Origin: Flavobacteriaceae bacterium UBA5544
GTDB lineage: Bacteria > Bacteroidota > Bacteroidia > Flavobacteriales > Flavobacteriaceae
Direction: 5' to 3'
Assembly (NCBI GenBank): GCA_002426755.1
Contig: DINI01000011.1
Span: 55,223-60,546, forward strand
DNA: 5,324 nucleotides
Below, piece after piece: positions 1-5,324 of this stretch. The notes beneath the pieces were generated by a model. It ran no database searches. It was given only the letters and a program-made list of their open reading frames with translations, and was not told the origin of the DNA. Within the stretch, counting starts at the first letter, position 1. Each line of letters opens with the position of its first letter. A program made the position numbers and the translations under genes.

Positions 1-759
1 GATTATGGCCCAGAAGGTTTGCTAAACCCTTTTGAGATTGGAGCAATAGTAGTGATTGTCTCTTTTCTGAATTTCATCGGCTACTTCCTTGTAAAATATG
101 TAGGTTCAAAGCGTGGTATATTGCTCACTGCAATTTTGGGCGGCTTGATTTCAAGTACCGCAGTATCGTGGATATATGCAGCGCGAAGCAAGGAATCGCC
201 TGAACTTTCTAAAGAATATGCTGCGGGTATCATCATAGCTTCGGCCATAATGTTTCCTAGGCTTGCCATTCTTGCCTATATTTTTAATACTGCCATACTC
301 TCTTATTTGGCCGTTCCCTTTACCATCCTAACATTGATTTGTTTGATAAGTGCCATCTTATTTATTAGAAAGAATACTGAAGTCTCAAAGACAGTTATCA
401 ACCTTGGTAATCCTCTTAATGTTCTGAATGCCCTTGGCTTTGGTGGTATTTATGTGGTAATCCTATTTGCAGTTTTTTATGGAAATCAATTTTTTGGGGA
501 AAGTGGTTTATACTATTCAGCGCTAATTGCAGGATTGGCAGATACAGATGCGATAACTATTAGTATGGCAAAATTTGGCTCTCTGGAAGACAAACTCGCT
601 CTTGCCACCAATGTCATTATAACAGCAACTATTAGTAATATGATTGTGAAACTAGGCATTACTTATTTCAAAGGTTCAAAAAAAGCGGGGAAACTAGTAA
701 TGCTCATTTTTGGAAGTGTCGTTGTCGTTGGTATAGCCTATATATTAATACAGTTATAG
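1..759 (+). CDS. DUF4010 / MgtC-SapB family membrane protein, C-terminal part (5' end outside window)
   Basis: The reading frame is open from base 1 and reads Asp-Tyr-Gly-Pro-Glu-Gly before the Leu-Asn-Pro stretch, so the gene starts upstream. The TTG at 19 is not a real start. The visible 252 residues hold about seven or eight hydrophobic segments (roughly 12-33, 39-60, 73-95, 100-122, 143-162, 168-190, 199-222, 231-251). Conserved-looking DUF4010 motifs are the GGLISSTAV segment near 47-55, the NPLN segment near 137-140 and GLADTDAITISMAK near 178-191. In this family an N-terminal MgtC/SapB membrane domain usually precedes the DUF4010 domain; that part is not visible here. It is an inner-membrane protein. 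The family is often guessed to be a transporter or magnesium-related, but its substrate is unknown. The next gene begins 17 nt after the stop, which suggests co-transcription. Confidence 0.85.
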   Translation, partial: DYGPEGLLNPFEIGAIVVIVSFLNFIGYFLVKYVGSKRGILLTAILGGLISSTAVSWIYAARSKESPELSKEYAAGIIIASAIMFPRLAILAYIFNTAILSYLAVPFTILTLICLISAILFIRKNTEVSKTVINLGNPLNVLNALGFGGIYVVILFAVFYGNQFFGESGLYYSALIAGLADTDAITISMAKFGSLEDKLALATNVIITATISNMIVKLGITYFKGSKKAGKLVMLIFGSVVVVGIAYILIQL

Positions 760-776
760 AATTTAAAAATAGAAGA

Positions 777-1766
777 ATGAAAACAACCATATTTAGCACC
801 CATAAATTTGAAGAACCATATCTGGTAAAAGCGAATAACGGTAAACACCAATTAAAACTGTTAGAAAGTCGTTTAACAGAAGAAACTGCTATTCTGGCTA
901 CTGGCTCTAAAACTGTAAGTCTATTTACGGGTGATGATGCGTCTTCCCAAGTTCTTGAAAAGCTAAACGCTTTAGGTGTTAAGCACCTCGCGCTACGGTC
1001 AGCCGGTTTCAATCACGTCGATTTAAAAAAAGCATCAGAACTGGGTATAAAAGTGGCTCGTGTTCCTGCCTATTCGCCCTATGCCATTGCTGAACATACA
1101 ATGGCGCTGATACTTGCATTAAATCGAAAATTAATTAAAGCGCACAATAGGGTTCGCGAACAAAACTTTTCATTGAACGGCCTGACTGGTTTCGACCTCA
1201 ATGGAAAAACCGTAGGTGTTATTGGGACAGGGAAAATTGGGTCCGTGCTGGTAAAGATTCTACACGGCTTTGGTTGCAAAATACTTGCCCAAGATGTCAT
1301 TGAAGATCAAAATCTAATCAATTCGTATAATGTAATCTATACCAATTGTGAAACCATCTGCAAGCAATCTGATATTATAAGCCTGCACGTACCATTAACG
1401 GCTACAACCAAACATTTAATTGATAAAGAACACATAGCACTTATGAAACCTGGAGTAATGCTTATCAATACCAGTCGTGGCGGATTGGTAGATACCAAGG
1501 CGGTTATCGAAGGATTGAAAACCAAAAAAATTGGCTATTTCGGAATCGATGTTTATGAGGAAGAAGAAGGATTGTTCTTTGAAGACCATTCCGATGACAT
1601 TTTACAAGACGATGTGATTGCCCGATTAATGACCTTCAACAATGTTTTTATAACCAGCCATCAAGCATTTTTAACCAAAACAGCTTTGACCAATATTGCT
1701 GAAACCACAATTTATAATATAGACTGTTTTGAAAATGGCAAAGTCTCAGGAAACGAAGTTTCTTGA
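777..1766 (+). CDS. ldhA: D-lactate dehydrogenase (NAD-dependent 2-hydroxyacid dehydrogenase family, LdhA type)
   Basis: This 329-residue cytoplasmic enzyme is predicted to reduce pyruvate to D-lactate with NADH, the terminal step of lactate fermentation. It is full length for the family. The split catalytic domain (about 1-100 and 300-329) flanks a Rossmann domain with the GxGxxG motif at G150, G152 and G155. An acidic residue, D173, ends the second strand, which fits NAD preference. The catalytic triad is visible: Arg234 in NTSRGGLVD, Glu263 in DVYEEEEG and His295 in SHQAFLT. The stretch from DVYEEEEGLFFED through QDDV to SHQAFLT is the hallmark of E. coli LdhA-like enzymes rather than of phosphoglycerate or glyoxylate reductases. 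The ATG at 777 follows a purine run (agaaga). It lies 17 nt after the membrane-protein stop and 42 nt before the alcohol-dehydrogenase-like gene. Another 2-oxoacid substrate cannot be excluded. Confidence 0.92.
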   Translation: MKTTIFSTHKFEEPYLVKANNGKHQLKLLESRLTEETAILATGSKTVSLFTGDDASSQVLEKLNALGVKHLALRSAGFNHVDLKKASELGIKVARVPAYSPYAIAEHTMALILALNRKLIKAHNRVREQNFSLNGLTGFDLNGKTVGVIGTGKIGSVLVKILHGFGCKILAQDVIEDQNLINSYNVIYTNCETICKQSDIISLHVPLTATTKHLIDKEHIALMKPGVMLINTSRGGLVDTKAVIEGLKTKKIGYFGIDVYEEEEGLFFEDHSDDILQDDVIARLMTFNNVFITSHQAFLTKTALTNIAETTIYNIDCFENGKVSGNEVS

Positions 1767-1775
1767 TTAAGAAAC
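1758..1775. promoter_or_regulatory. Inverted repeat (7-bp arms, 4-nt loop) across the ldhA stop codon
   Basis: GTTTCTT (1758-1764) and AAGAAAC (1769-1775) are exact reverse complements separated by GATT. The left arm ends on the first base of the TGA stop at 1764-1766. The stem is weak (two G:C pairs) and is followed by A-rich rather than T-rich sequence, so it does not look like an intrinsic terminator on the + strand. It could be an mRNA hairpin in the ldhA-SDR junction, a DNA operator for a dimeric regulator, or chance in AT-rich DNA. Confidence 0.3.
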
Positions 1776-1796
1776 AAAAATTAGTAATAACACTTA

Positions 1797-1808
1797 AATC
1801 TTAAAATT
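1797..1808 (+). promoter_or_regulatory. A/T-rich translation initiation region of the SDR gene
   Basis: The bases just before the ATG at 1809 are AATCTTAAAATT, with no Shine-Dalgarno match. This is the A-rich type of initiation region common in Bacteroidota. An in-frame TAA at 1788-1790 limits how far upstream translation could begin and supports the ATG at 1809. The 10-mer AATCTTAAAA recurs upstream of the small gene at 4309. Confidence 0.4.
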
Positions 1809-2582
1809 ATGGATAGAGTAAAAAATAAAGTAGCCATTGTCACGGGAGGTGCTTCTGGCCTTGGAAAATCAAGTGCAATCTTATTGGCTCGTGAAGGTGC
1901 TAAAATTGTGATAACTGATGTAGATGATGAAAACGGAACTAAAGTAGTTCAAGACATTAACAATGATGGCGGTGAGGCAATTTTCATTAAACAAGATGTC
2001 TCTAAAGAAGAAGAATGGAAAATGGTTATTGAGACTACGATCAAAACATATGGAAAGCTTCATATAGTAGCTAATTCTGCCGGAATAGGAATAGGCGGAA
2101 CGGTTGAAGATGTAACTTTAGATGACTGGAAAAATCTTATAGACGTAAACCTTCACGGTACTTTTTTAGGCACCCAATATGGCATAAAGGGAATGAAGGA
2201 AACTGGAGAAGGTGGTTCCATTATTAACTTTTCTTCAATTGAAGGACTTATTGGAGACCCTAATCTACCCGCCTATAATGCAAGTAAGGGAGGTGTAACC
2301 ATATTTACCAAATCGGCAGCACTACATTGTGCGAAGCAGGGTTACAAAATACGGGTTAATTCCATTCATCCAGCATATATATGGACCCCAATGGTAGAAA
2401 ATTTCCTAAAAGCCCAAGGCGATGTGGAAGAGGGCAAAAAGCAGTTAGAAAGTCTACATCCAGTTGGACACTTGGGAGAGCCTGATGACATAGGTTACGG
2501 TGTCGTTTACCTAGCTTCGGACGAATCAAAATTTATGACCGGTTCTGAGTTGGTCATTGATGGTGGTTATACTGCACAATAA
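1809..2582 (+). CDS. Short-chain dehydrogenase/reductase, R-specific alcohol dehydrogenase-like, predicted NAD-dependent
   Basis: This 257-residue classical SDR is predicted to interconvert an alcohol and a ketone or aldehyde in the cytoplasm. Cofactor motif T12-G-G-A-S-G-L-G19 and acidic D37 at the end of strand 2 predict NAD(H). The usual NNAG is NSAG (89-92). The catalytic tetrad is N114, S143, Y156 and K160, with YNASK intact. From memory, several blocks match Lactobacillus brevis R-specific alcohol dehydrogenase: SSIEG followed by GDP, the YNASKG block, SKSAAL-like and HPxYI-TP segments, ESKF-TGSE, and a C-terminus ending DGGYTAQ. In that enzyme the C-terminal Gln binds a structural Mg2+, and the Gln is kept here as Q257. 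The L. brevis enzyme is NADP-dependent with Gly at position 37, where Asp is known to favour NAD. An in-frame stop at 1788 supports the start. The true substrate is unknown; cyclopentanol or steroid dehydrogenases are alternative family names. Confidence 0.9.
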   Translation: MDRVKNKVAIVTGGASGLGKSSAILLAREGAKIVITDVDDENGTKVVQDINNDGGEAIFIKQDVSKEEEWKMVIETTIKTYGKLHIVANSAGIGIGGTVEDVTLDDWKNLIDVNLHGTFLGTQYGIKGMKETGEGGSIINFSSIEGLIGDPNLPAYNASKGGVTIFTKSAALHCAKQGYKIRVNSIHPAYIWTPMVENFLKAQGDVEEGKKQLESLHPVGHLGEPDDIGYGVVYLASDESKFMTGSELVIDGGYTAQ

Positions 2583-2611
2583 TGGATAACCTAAAAATTA
2601 AAAATTTATGA
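2582..2611 (+). other. Nine-codon mini-ORF bridging the SDR stop and the USP start
   Basis: An ATG at 2582 overlaps the SDR stop as TAATG. It opens a short frame, MDNLKIKNL, whose TGA (2609-2611) overlaps the ATG of the universal stress gene as ATGA. It could let ribosomes ending the SDR reinitiate and pass to the next gene. It may equally be chance, since no separate ribosome-binding signal is visible and the peptide is not recognisable. Confidence 0.2.
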
Positions 2612-3444
2612 AAAACATACTCGTACCCACCGATTTCTCTGAAAACTGTACCAAAGCTGCACATTTAGGCATTAAAATGGCCAAACTGTATAAGGCCGAA
2701 ATACACTTTCTACATCAAATGACCACGCCTGTGGATTGGGTAAAATTAGATAAGCTTAAAGAAAAGCGTTATCCAGAAACCTTAAAGCAGATAGGCGCTG
2801 CAAAGGCTAATTTACGTGAACTCGAAAAAATTGCAGAACACGAAGGTCTTAAATGCCGCACCTTTCTTCAGTTCGATTCAGGACAAAAAGATATTTTGGA
2901 GCATTCTGGTCATTTTCATCACGATTTTATCATTACAGGAAGTAGTGGCACTAAAGGTCGTGTGAGGGAGATAACAGGTAGTAATGTTGAGAAGATTGTA
3001 CGAAAAGCCAATGCACCAATTATCGTGGTCAAAGAGCAGGAAGTAACGTTTCCATTTAAGGATATTCTATTCGTCTCTTCTTTTGAAGAAGATGTTAGTC
3101 ATCCATTTCAAGCTGTGCTTTCCATAGCTGAAAAATGTGATGCTAAAATTCATTTGTTACGTATCAACACAGAAACAGACTTTAATAATATTAACGCTGG
3201 ATTAAACCCTGTCAAGCAATTCCTTGAAAAGTTTCCCGCCTTAAAAAACTTTTCTATGAACGTTCACAACGAATCGTCAGTAGAAGAAGGTATCAATACA
3301 TTTTTAAAACATCAGCCCGCAGATTTGATTGCAATGAGTACACACGGTAAGACAGGATTTTTGAGCTTATTTTCAAAAAGCATTGCCGAAGGTGTAACTA
3401 ATCATTCAGAACTTCCTGTGATGACCATACATATCAAAAAATGA
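2608..3444 (+). CDS. Universal stress protein, tandem UspA domains
   Basis: This 278-residue cytoplasmic protein has two consecutive Usp domains, about 1-142 and 150-278. Each starts with a typical strand (KNILVPTDFSENC at 2-14; KDILFVSSFEED at 151-162). Domain 1 carries a full nucleotide-binding motif G-2X-G-9X-G-S/T at G111, G114, G124 and S125, so ATP or another adenine nucleotide is likely bound. In domain 2 the matching positions are S244, G247, K257 and S258. Two of its glycines are lost, so it probably does not bind nucleotide in the usual way. Two-domain Usps are common in Bacteroidota and are generally linked to starvation, energy stress or low oxygen. An in-frame TAA at 2599-2601 fixes the ATG at 2608. 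The stop overlaps the next start as ATGA, suggesting translational coupling with the ATP-cone nuclease. The exact partner or output is unknown. Confidence 0.93.
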   Translation: MKNILVPTDFSENCTKAAHLGIKMAKLYKAEIHFLHQMTTPVDWVKLDKLKEKRYPETLKQIGAAKANLRELEKIAEHEGLKCRTFLQFDSGQKDILEHSGHFHHDFIITGSSGTKGRVREITGSNVEKIVRKANAPIIVVKEQEVTFPFKDILFVSSFEEDVSHPFQAVLSIAEKCDAKIHLLRINTETDFNNINAGLNPVKQFLEKFPALKNFSMNVHNESSVEEGINTFLKHQPADLIAMSTHGKTGFLSLFSKSIAEGVTNHSELPVMTIHIKK

Positions 3445-4283
3445 AACAATCAATCAACATAGTGAAGTATTCTGGCGACGTCGTAGCTTTTGATGTGGAT
3501 AAACTCATCAATTCCTTAAGACGTGCACAAGCGAGTGAAGCATTGATTCAGCAAATTGTAGAGCAAGTTGAAAGTCAATTATACGATGGAATTACAACCA
3601 AACAAATCTATAAAATGGCATTTAAAATGCTTAAAGGTAAATCACGTGTAAGTGCCTCAAAGTACAAACTCAAAAAAGCCTTGATGGAATTAGGGCCTTC
3701 CGGTTTTCCATTTGAAAAATTAGTGGGGAAACTATTGGCACACGAAGGGTTTGAAACAAAGGTTGGTGTGATTGTACAGGGCAACTGCGTGCAACACGAA
3801 GTAGATGTTATAGCCCAAAAGAATAATTACCATTATATGATTGAGTGCAAATACCATAGCGACCAAGGACGGTTTTGCAATGTCAAGATTCCCTTGTACA
3901 TCCATTCACGGTTTTTGGATGTTGAAAAACAATGGGAACATCAAAAAGGTCACGAGGCCAAACTACATAAAGGCGGTGTGTACACCAATACACGATTTAC
4001 AACCGATGCGGTGCAATATGGTAAATGTGTTGGATTGTTATTGACAAGCTGGGATTATCCTATGGAAAATGGTTTAAAAGACAGAATAGACAAGTCTGGA
4101 TTTCATCCCTTAACAGCATTAACAACTCTGACCAAATCCGAAAAAACAAAATTATTGGATAAAGGAATTGTACTCTGCAAAGAGCTTCACGAAAAACCTA
4201 CTTTATTAAACCAAATTGGAATTGATAAAACAAGACATAAAAAGATTTTGGAAGATTCTGAAGCATTATGCAAAAACCATTAA
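3441..4283 (+). CDS. ATP-cone domain fused to a PD-(D/E)XK restriction endonuclease-like (Mrr-type) nuclease
   Basis: The 280-residue product has two recognisable parts. Residues about 5-86 form an ATP-cone, with the opening VKYSGDVVAFDVDKL (8-22) and the later TTKQIY helix; this regulatory domain binds ATP or dATP in ribonucleotide reductases and NrdR. Residues about 88-205 resemble the Mrr/restriction-endonuclease fold. They start with GFPFEKLVGKLLAHEGF and continue with D122 in HEVDVIA and E135-C-K137 in MIECKYHS, giving an apparently intact E92 / D122 / ExK active site. The tail (about 225-280), with its LLDKGIVLCKEL and IGIDKTRHKKIL segments, could be a small helical, perhaps helix-hairpin-helix-like, DNA-binding region; that is tentative. 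No methyltransferase partner is visible, so classical restriction-modification is unlikely. A nucleotide-gated nuclease is inferred. Its ATG lies inside the stop of the Usp gene (4-nt overlap). Confidence 0.85.
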   Translation: MKQSINIVKYSGDVVAFDVDKLINSLRRAQASEALIQQIVEQVESQLYDGITTKQIYKMAFKMLKGKSRVSASKYKLKKALMELGPSGFPFEKLVGKLLAHEGFETKVGVIVQGNCVQHEVDVIAQKNNYHYMIECKYHSDQGRFCNVKIPLYIHSRFLDVEKQWEHQKGHEAKLHKGGVYTNTRFTTDAVQYGKCVGLLLTSWDYPMENGLKDRIDKSGFHPLTALTTLTKSEKTKLLDKGIVLCKELHEKPTLLNQIGIDKTRHKKILEDSEALCKNH

Positions 4284-4290
4284 AAAATAT

Positions 4291-4308
4291 AATCTTAAAA
4301 ATAATTAT
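4291..4308 (+). promoter_or_regulatory. A/T-rich initiation region that supports the start at 4309
   Basis: AATCTTAAAA (4291-4300) followed by ATAATTAT precedes the ATG at 4309. The same 10-mer sits directly before the SDR start (1797-1806), although the spacing to the ATG differs (2 versus 8 nt). It favours the ATG at 4309 over an upstream in-frame ATG at 4216, which would overlap the nuclease gene by 68 nt. Confidence 0.3.
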
Positions 4309-4563
4309 ATGAAAACTAAAGAAACAAAACCACAGAATAACATAGATTTTGAGCCTTTTTACGAAGCATTGGAGAATGACCCGAAACTACTTGAAGAGGC
4401 CTTGGAAATACTATTGGATATGGTAGACTTTGAACCTAAATCCATAAAAAAGGTAGCACTCTATATCAAAGAGGATTCACGAAACCTATATAAAGAAATA
4501 GTAGAATTGAGTAAATCTAACCAAGATAAAGGGAATACACCTTCTTGCTGTGGTGGACTTTAA
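4309..4563 (+). CDS. Small acidic protein of unknown function with a C-terminal Cys-Cys-Gly-Gly-Leu
   Basis: The 84-residue product is not one I recognise. It is polar and helix-rich in appearance: a lysine-rich N-terminus, an acidic amphipathic region (about 12-44, with repeated Glu/Leu/Asp), a second helical stretch (about 45-69), and then a flexible NQDKGNTP linker before S79-C80-C81-G82-G83-L84. There is no signal peptide or membrane segment, so it should be cytoplasmic. The vicinal cysteines at the very end are its only cysteines. They could bind metal, form a disulfide or act in thiol chemistry; this is inference only. I chose the ATG at 4309 because it falls 25 nt after the previous stop and behind an A/T-rich initiation region. 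A longer frame from 4216 would run inside the nuclease gene and add a Lys/Ile-rich extension of 31 residues that looks like out-of-frame translation. It sits between two predicted nucleases, 15 nt before the next gene. Confidence 0.75.
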   Translation: MKTKETKPQNNIDFEPFYEALENDPKLLEEALEILLDMVDFEPKSIKKVALYIKEDSRNLYKEIVELSKSNQDKGNTPSCCGGL

Positions 4564-4578
4564 ATAAATAGTACAAAG

Positions 4579-5324
4579 ATGAATAACACTAAAATAAACA
4601 TTCACTTTCTGGGCGCAGCTGGTACAGTAACCGGCTCAAAATATTTAGTGGATACGGGAGAAAGAAAGATATTGATAGACTGCGGACTATTTCAAGGGTT
4701 GAAGGAATTGCGCCTTAAAAACTGGGAATATCCACCCGTTGAAGTTTCAGAAATTGATATGGTCTTGCTTACCCACGGCCATATGGACCACACAGGGTAT
4801 TTACCTCGATTGGTAAAACAAGGGTTTAAAGGCCCGATTTACGGCACTAATCCCACTTTGGACATTGCAAAAATCATTTTGAACGATAGTGCAAAAATCC
4901 AAGAGCAGGAAGCCGAACGCGCCAACAAAGAAGGCTATTCCAAACATAGTCCGGCAGAACCGCTTTACGATTTAAACGATGTTGAAAAAACCCTTCCACA
5001 TTTCAAGGGAGTACCACCTGCTCAATGGATGCCATTGATGAAAAATATAAAGGCCAGATTTCAATACAATGGTCATATTCTCGGTGCCACTTACATCGAG
5101 TTGGATATACACGGAAAACGTTTTGTCTTTTCGGGAGATATTGGAAGAACCAATGATTTATTGCTCTACCCACCACTAAAACCAAAAAAAGCGGATGTGC
5201 TTTTCATTGAATCCACTTATGGCGGAAGATTTCATCCAGATGAAGTAGAAGCACCGCCACAGATTGAAAAATTGGTCAACGATACCATCAATAGAGGTGG
5301 CAGCCTGTTTATTCCAAGCTTTTC
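4579..5324 (+). CDS. Metallo-beta-lactamase-fold, beta-CASP-type RNA-processing nuclease, N-terminal part (3' end outside window)
   Basis: The frame is open from the ATG at 4579 to the window edge, giving 248 residues of a family usually about 450-540 long. An in-frame TAA at 4561-4563, with no other ATG between, fixes the start. The opening FLGAAGTVTGSKYLVDTG (10-27) and IDCGLFQG (33-40) are typical of the RNA-specificity group that includes YSH1/CPSF73-like exonucleases. The metal-binding signature H66-x-H68-x-D70-H71 lies in THGHMDHTGYLPRL. Later ligands are H166 in NGHILGA and D187 in FSGDIGR. E211-STYGG marks the entry to the beta-CASP domain, which is mostly off the window. The protein probably acts as a zinc-dependent endo- or exoribonuclease in the cytoplasm. 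Its RNA target is unknown, and DNA cannot be excluded. It appears to be in the same transcription unit as the ATP-cone nuclease and the small CC protein. Confidence 0.92.
   Translation, partial: MNNTKINIHFLGAAGTVTGSKYLVDTGERKILIDCGLFQGLKELRLKNWEYPPVEVSEIDMVLLTHGHMDHTGYLPRLVKQGFKGPIYGTNPTLDIAKIILNDSAKIQEQEAERANKEGYSKHSPAEPLYDLNDVEKTLPHFKGVPPAQWMPLMKNIKARFQYNGHILGATYIELDIHGKRFVFSGDIGRTNDLLLYPPLKPKKADVLFIESTYGGRFHPDEVEAPPQIEKLVNDTINRGGSLFIPSF

Noticed and set aside
19..21. TTG at 19 as the true start of the first gene
   Set aside because: The frame is open to base 1 and the preceding residues fit the DUF4010 family, which normally has a further N-terminal membrane domain. The gene is cut by the window edge.
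704..1012. 102-residue minus-strand frame across the membrane protein/ldhA junction
   Set aside because: It is antisense to two well-supported genes, its composition looks like complement translation, and it has no domain or initiation signal.
1767..1808. Internal promoter of the TTTG / TAnnTTTG type
   Set aside because: The gap contains no match to the -7 element. The hairpin there also lacks a T-tract, so neither a promoter nor a terminator can be supported.
3841..4044. 67-residue + strand frame inside the nuclease gene
   Set aside because: It lies wholly within the PD-(D/E)XK coding region in another frame and has no recognisable motif; it is a shadow frame.
3441..4283. Classical restriction-modification system
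   Set aside because: There is a restriction-endonuclease-like fold but no methyltransferase or specificity gene in the window, and the ATP-cone fusion is not typical of such systems.
4216..4308. Upstream in-frame start extending the small protein to 115 residues
   Set aside because: It would overlap the nuclease gene by 68 nt in another frame, and the added residues look like out-of-frame Lys/Ile-rich translation. The ATG at 4309 has an A/T-rich initiation region and normal operon spacing.
5003..5185. 60-residue minus-strand frame
   Set aside because: It is antisense to the metal-ligand region of the beta-CASP nuclease and has no motif.
1..5324. tRNA, rRNA, CRISPR array, insertion sequence or attachment site
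   Set aside because: The window is almost fully coding. No regularly spaced repeats, terminal inverted repeats, transposase-like frame or tRNA-like cloverleaf were seen on either strand.

Overview
The window is an AT-rich stretch in which all seven recognisable genes lie on the + strand, 15-42 nt apart or overlapping. I read it as an internal slice of one co-directional operon or operon-like island from a Bacteroidota bacterium, most likely Flavobacteriia. The reasons are gene content, A/T-rich translation starts without clear Shine-Dalgarno sequences, and protein style. Both ends are cut: the first gene lacks its N-terminus and the last lacks its C-terminus. No convincing promoter (TTTG / TAnnTTTG type) or intrinsic terminator was found by eye.

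Layout: (1) 1-759, the C-terminal part of a polytopic DUF4010 (MgtC/SapB-type) membrane protein. (2) 777-1766, a D-lactate dehydrogenase resembling E. coli LdhA. (3) 1809-2582, a short-chain dehydrogenase that closely resembles the R-specific alcohol dehydrogenase of Lactobacillus brevis but has an Asp where NAD-preferring enzymes carry one. (4) 2608-3444, a tandem-domain universal stress protein with one intact and one degraded nucleotide-binding motif. (5) 3441-4283, an ATP-cone domain fused to a PD-(D/E)XK restriction-endonuclease-like domain, overlapping the stress protein by 4 nt (ATGA). (6) 4309-4563, an 84-residue acidic protein of unknown function ending in Cys-Cys-Gly-Gly-Leu. (7) 4579 to the window end, the N-terminal 248 residues of a metallo-beta-lactamase-fold nuclease of the beta-CASP / RNA-processing type.

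Taken together, the first half looks metabolic: two NAD(H)-linked dehydrogenases that can dispose of reducing equivalents as lactate and alcohol. The second half looks like a stress and nucleic-acid module: adenine-nucleotide sensing domains (USP, ATP-cone) linked to two predicted nucleases with a small unknown protein between them. My inference is an energy-limitation or low-oxygen survival island. The most interesting candidate for an undescribed system is USP - ATP-cone nuclease - small CC protein - beta-CASP nuclease. The family calls are strong, but the joint function is a hypothesis.
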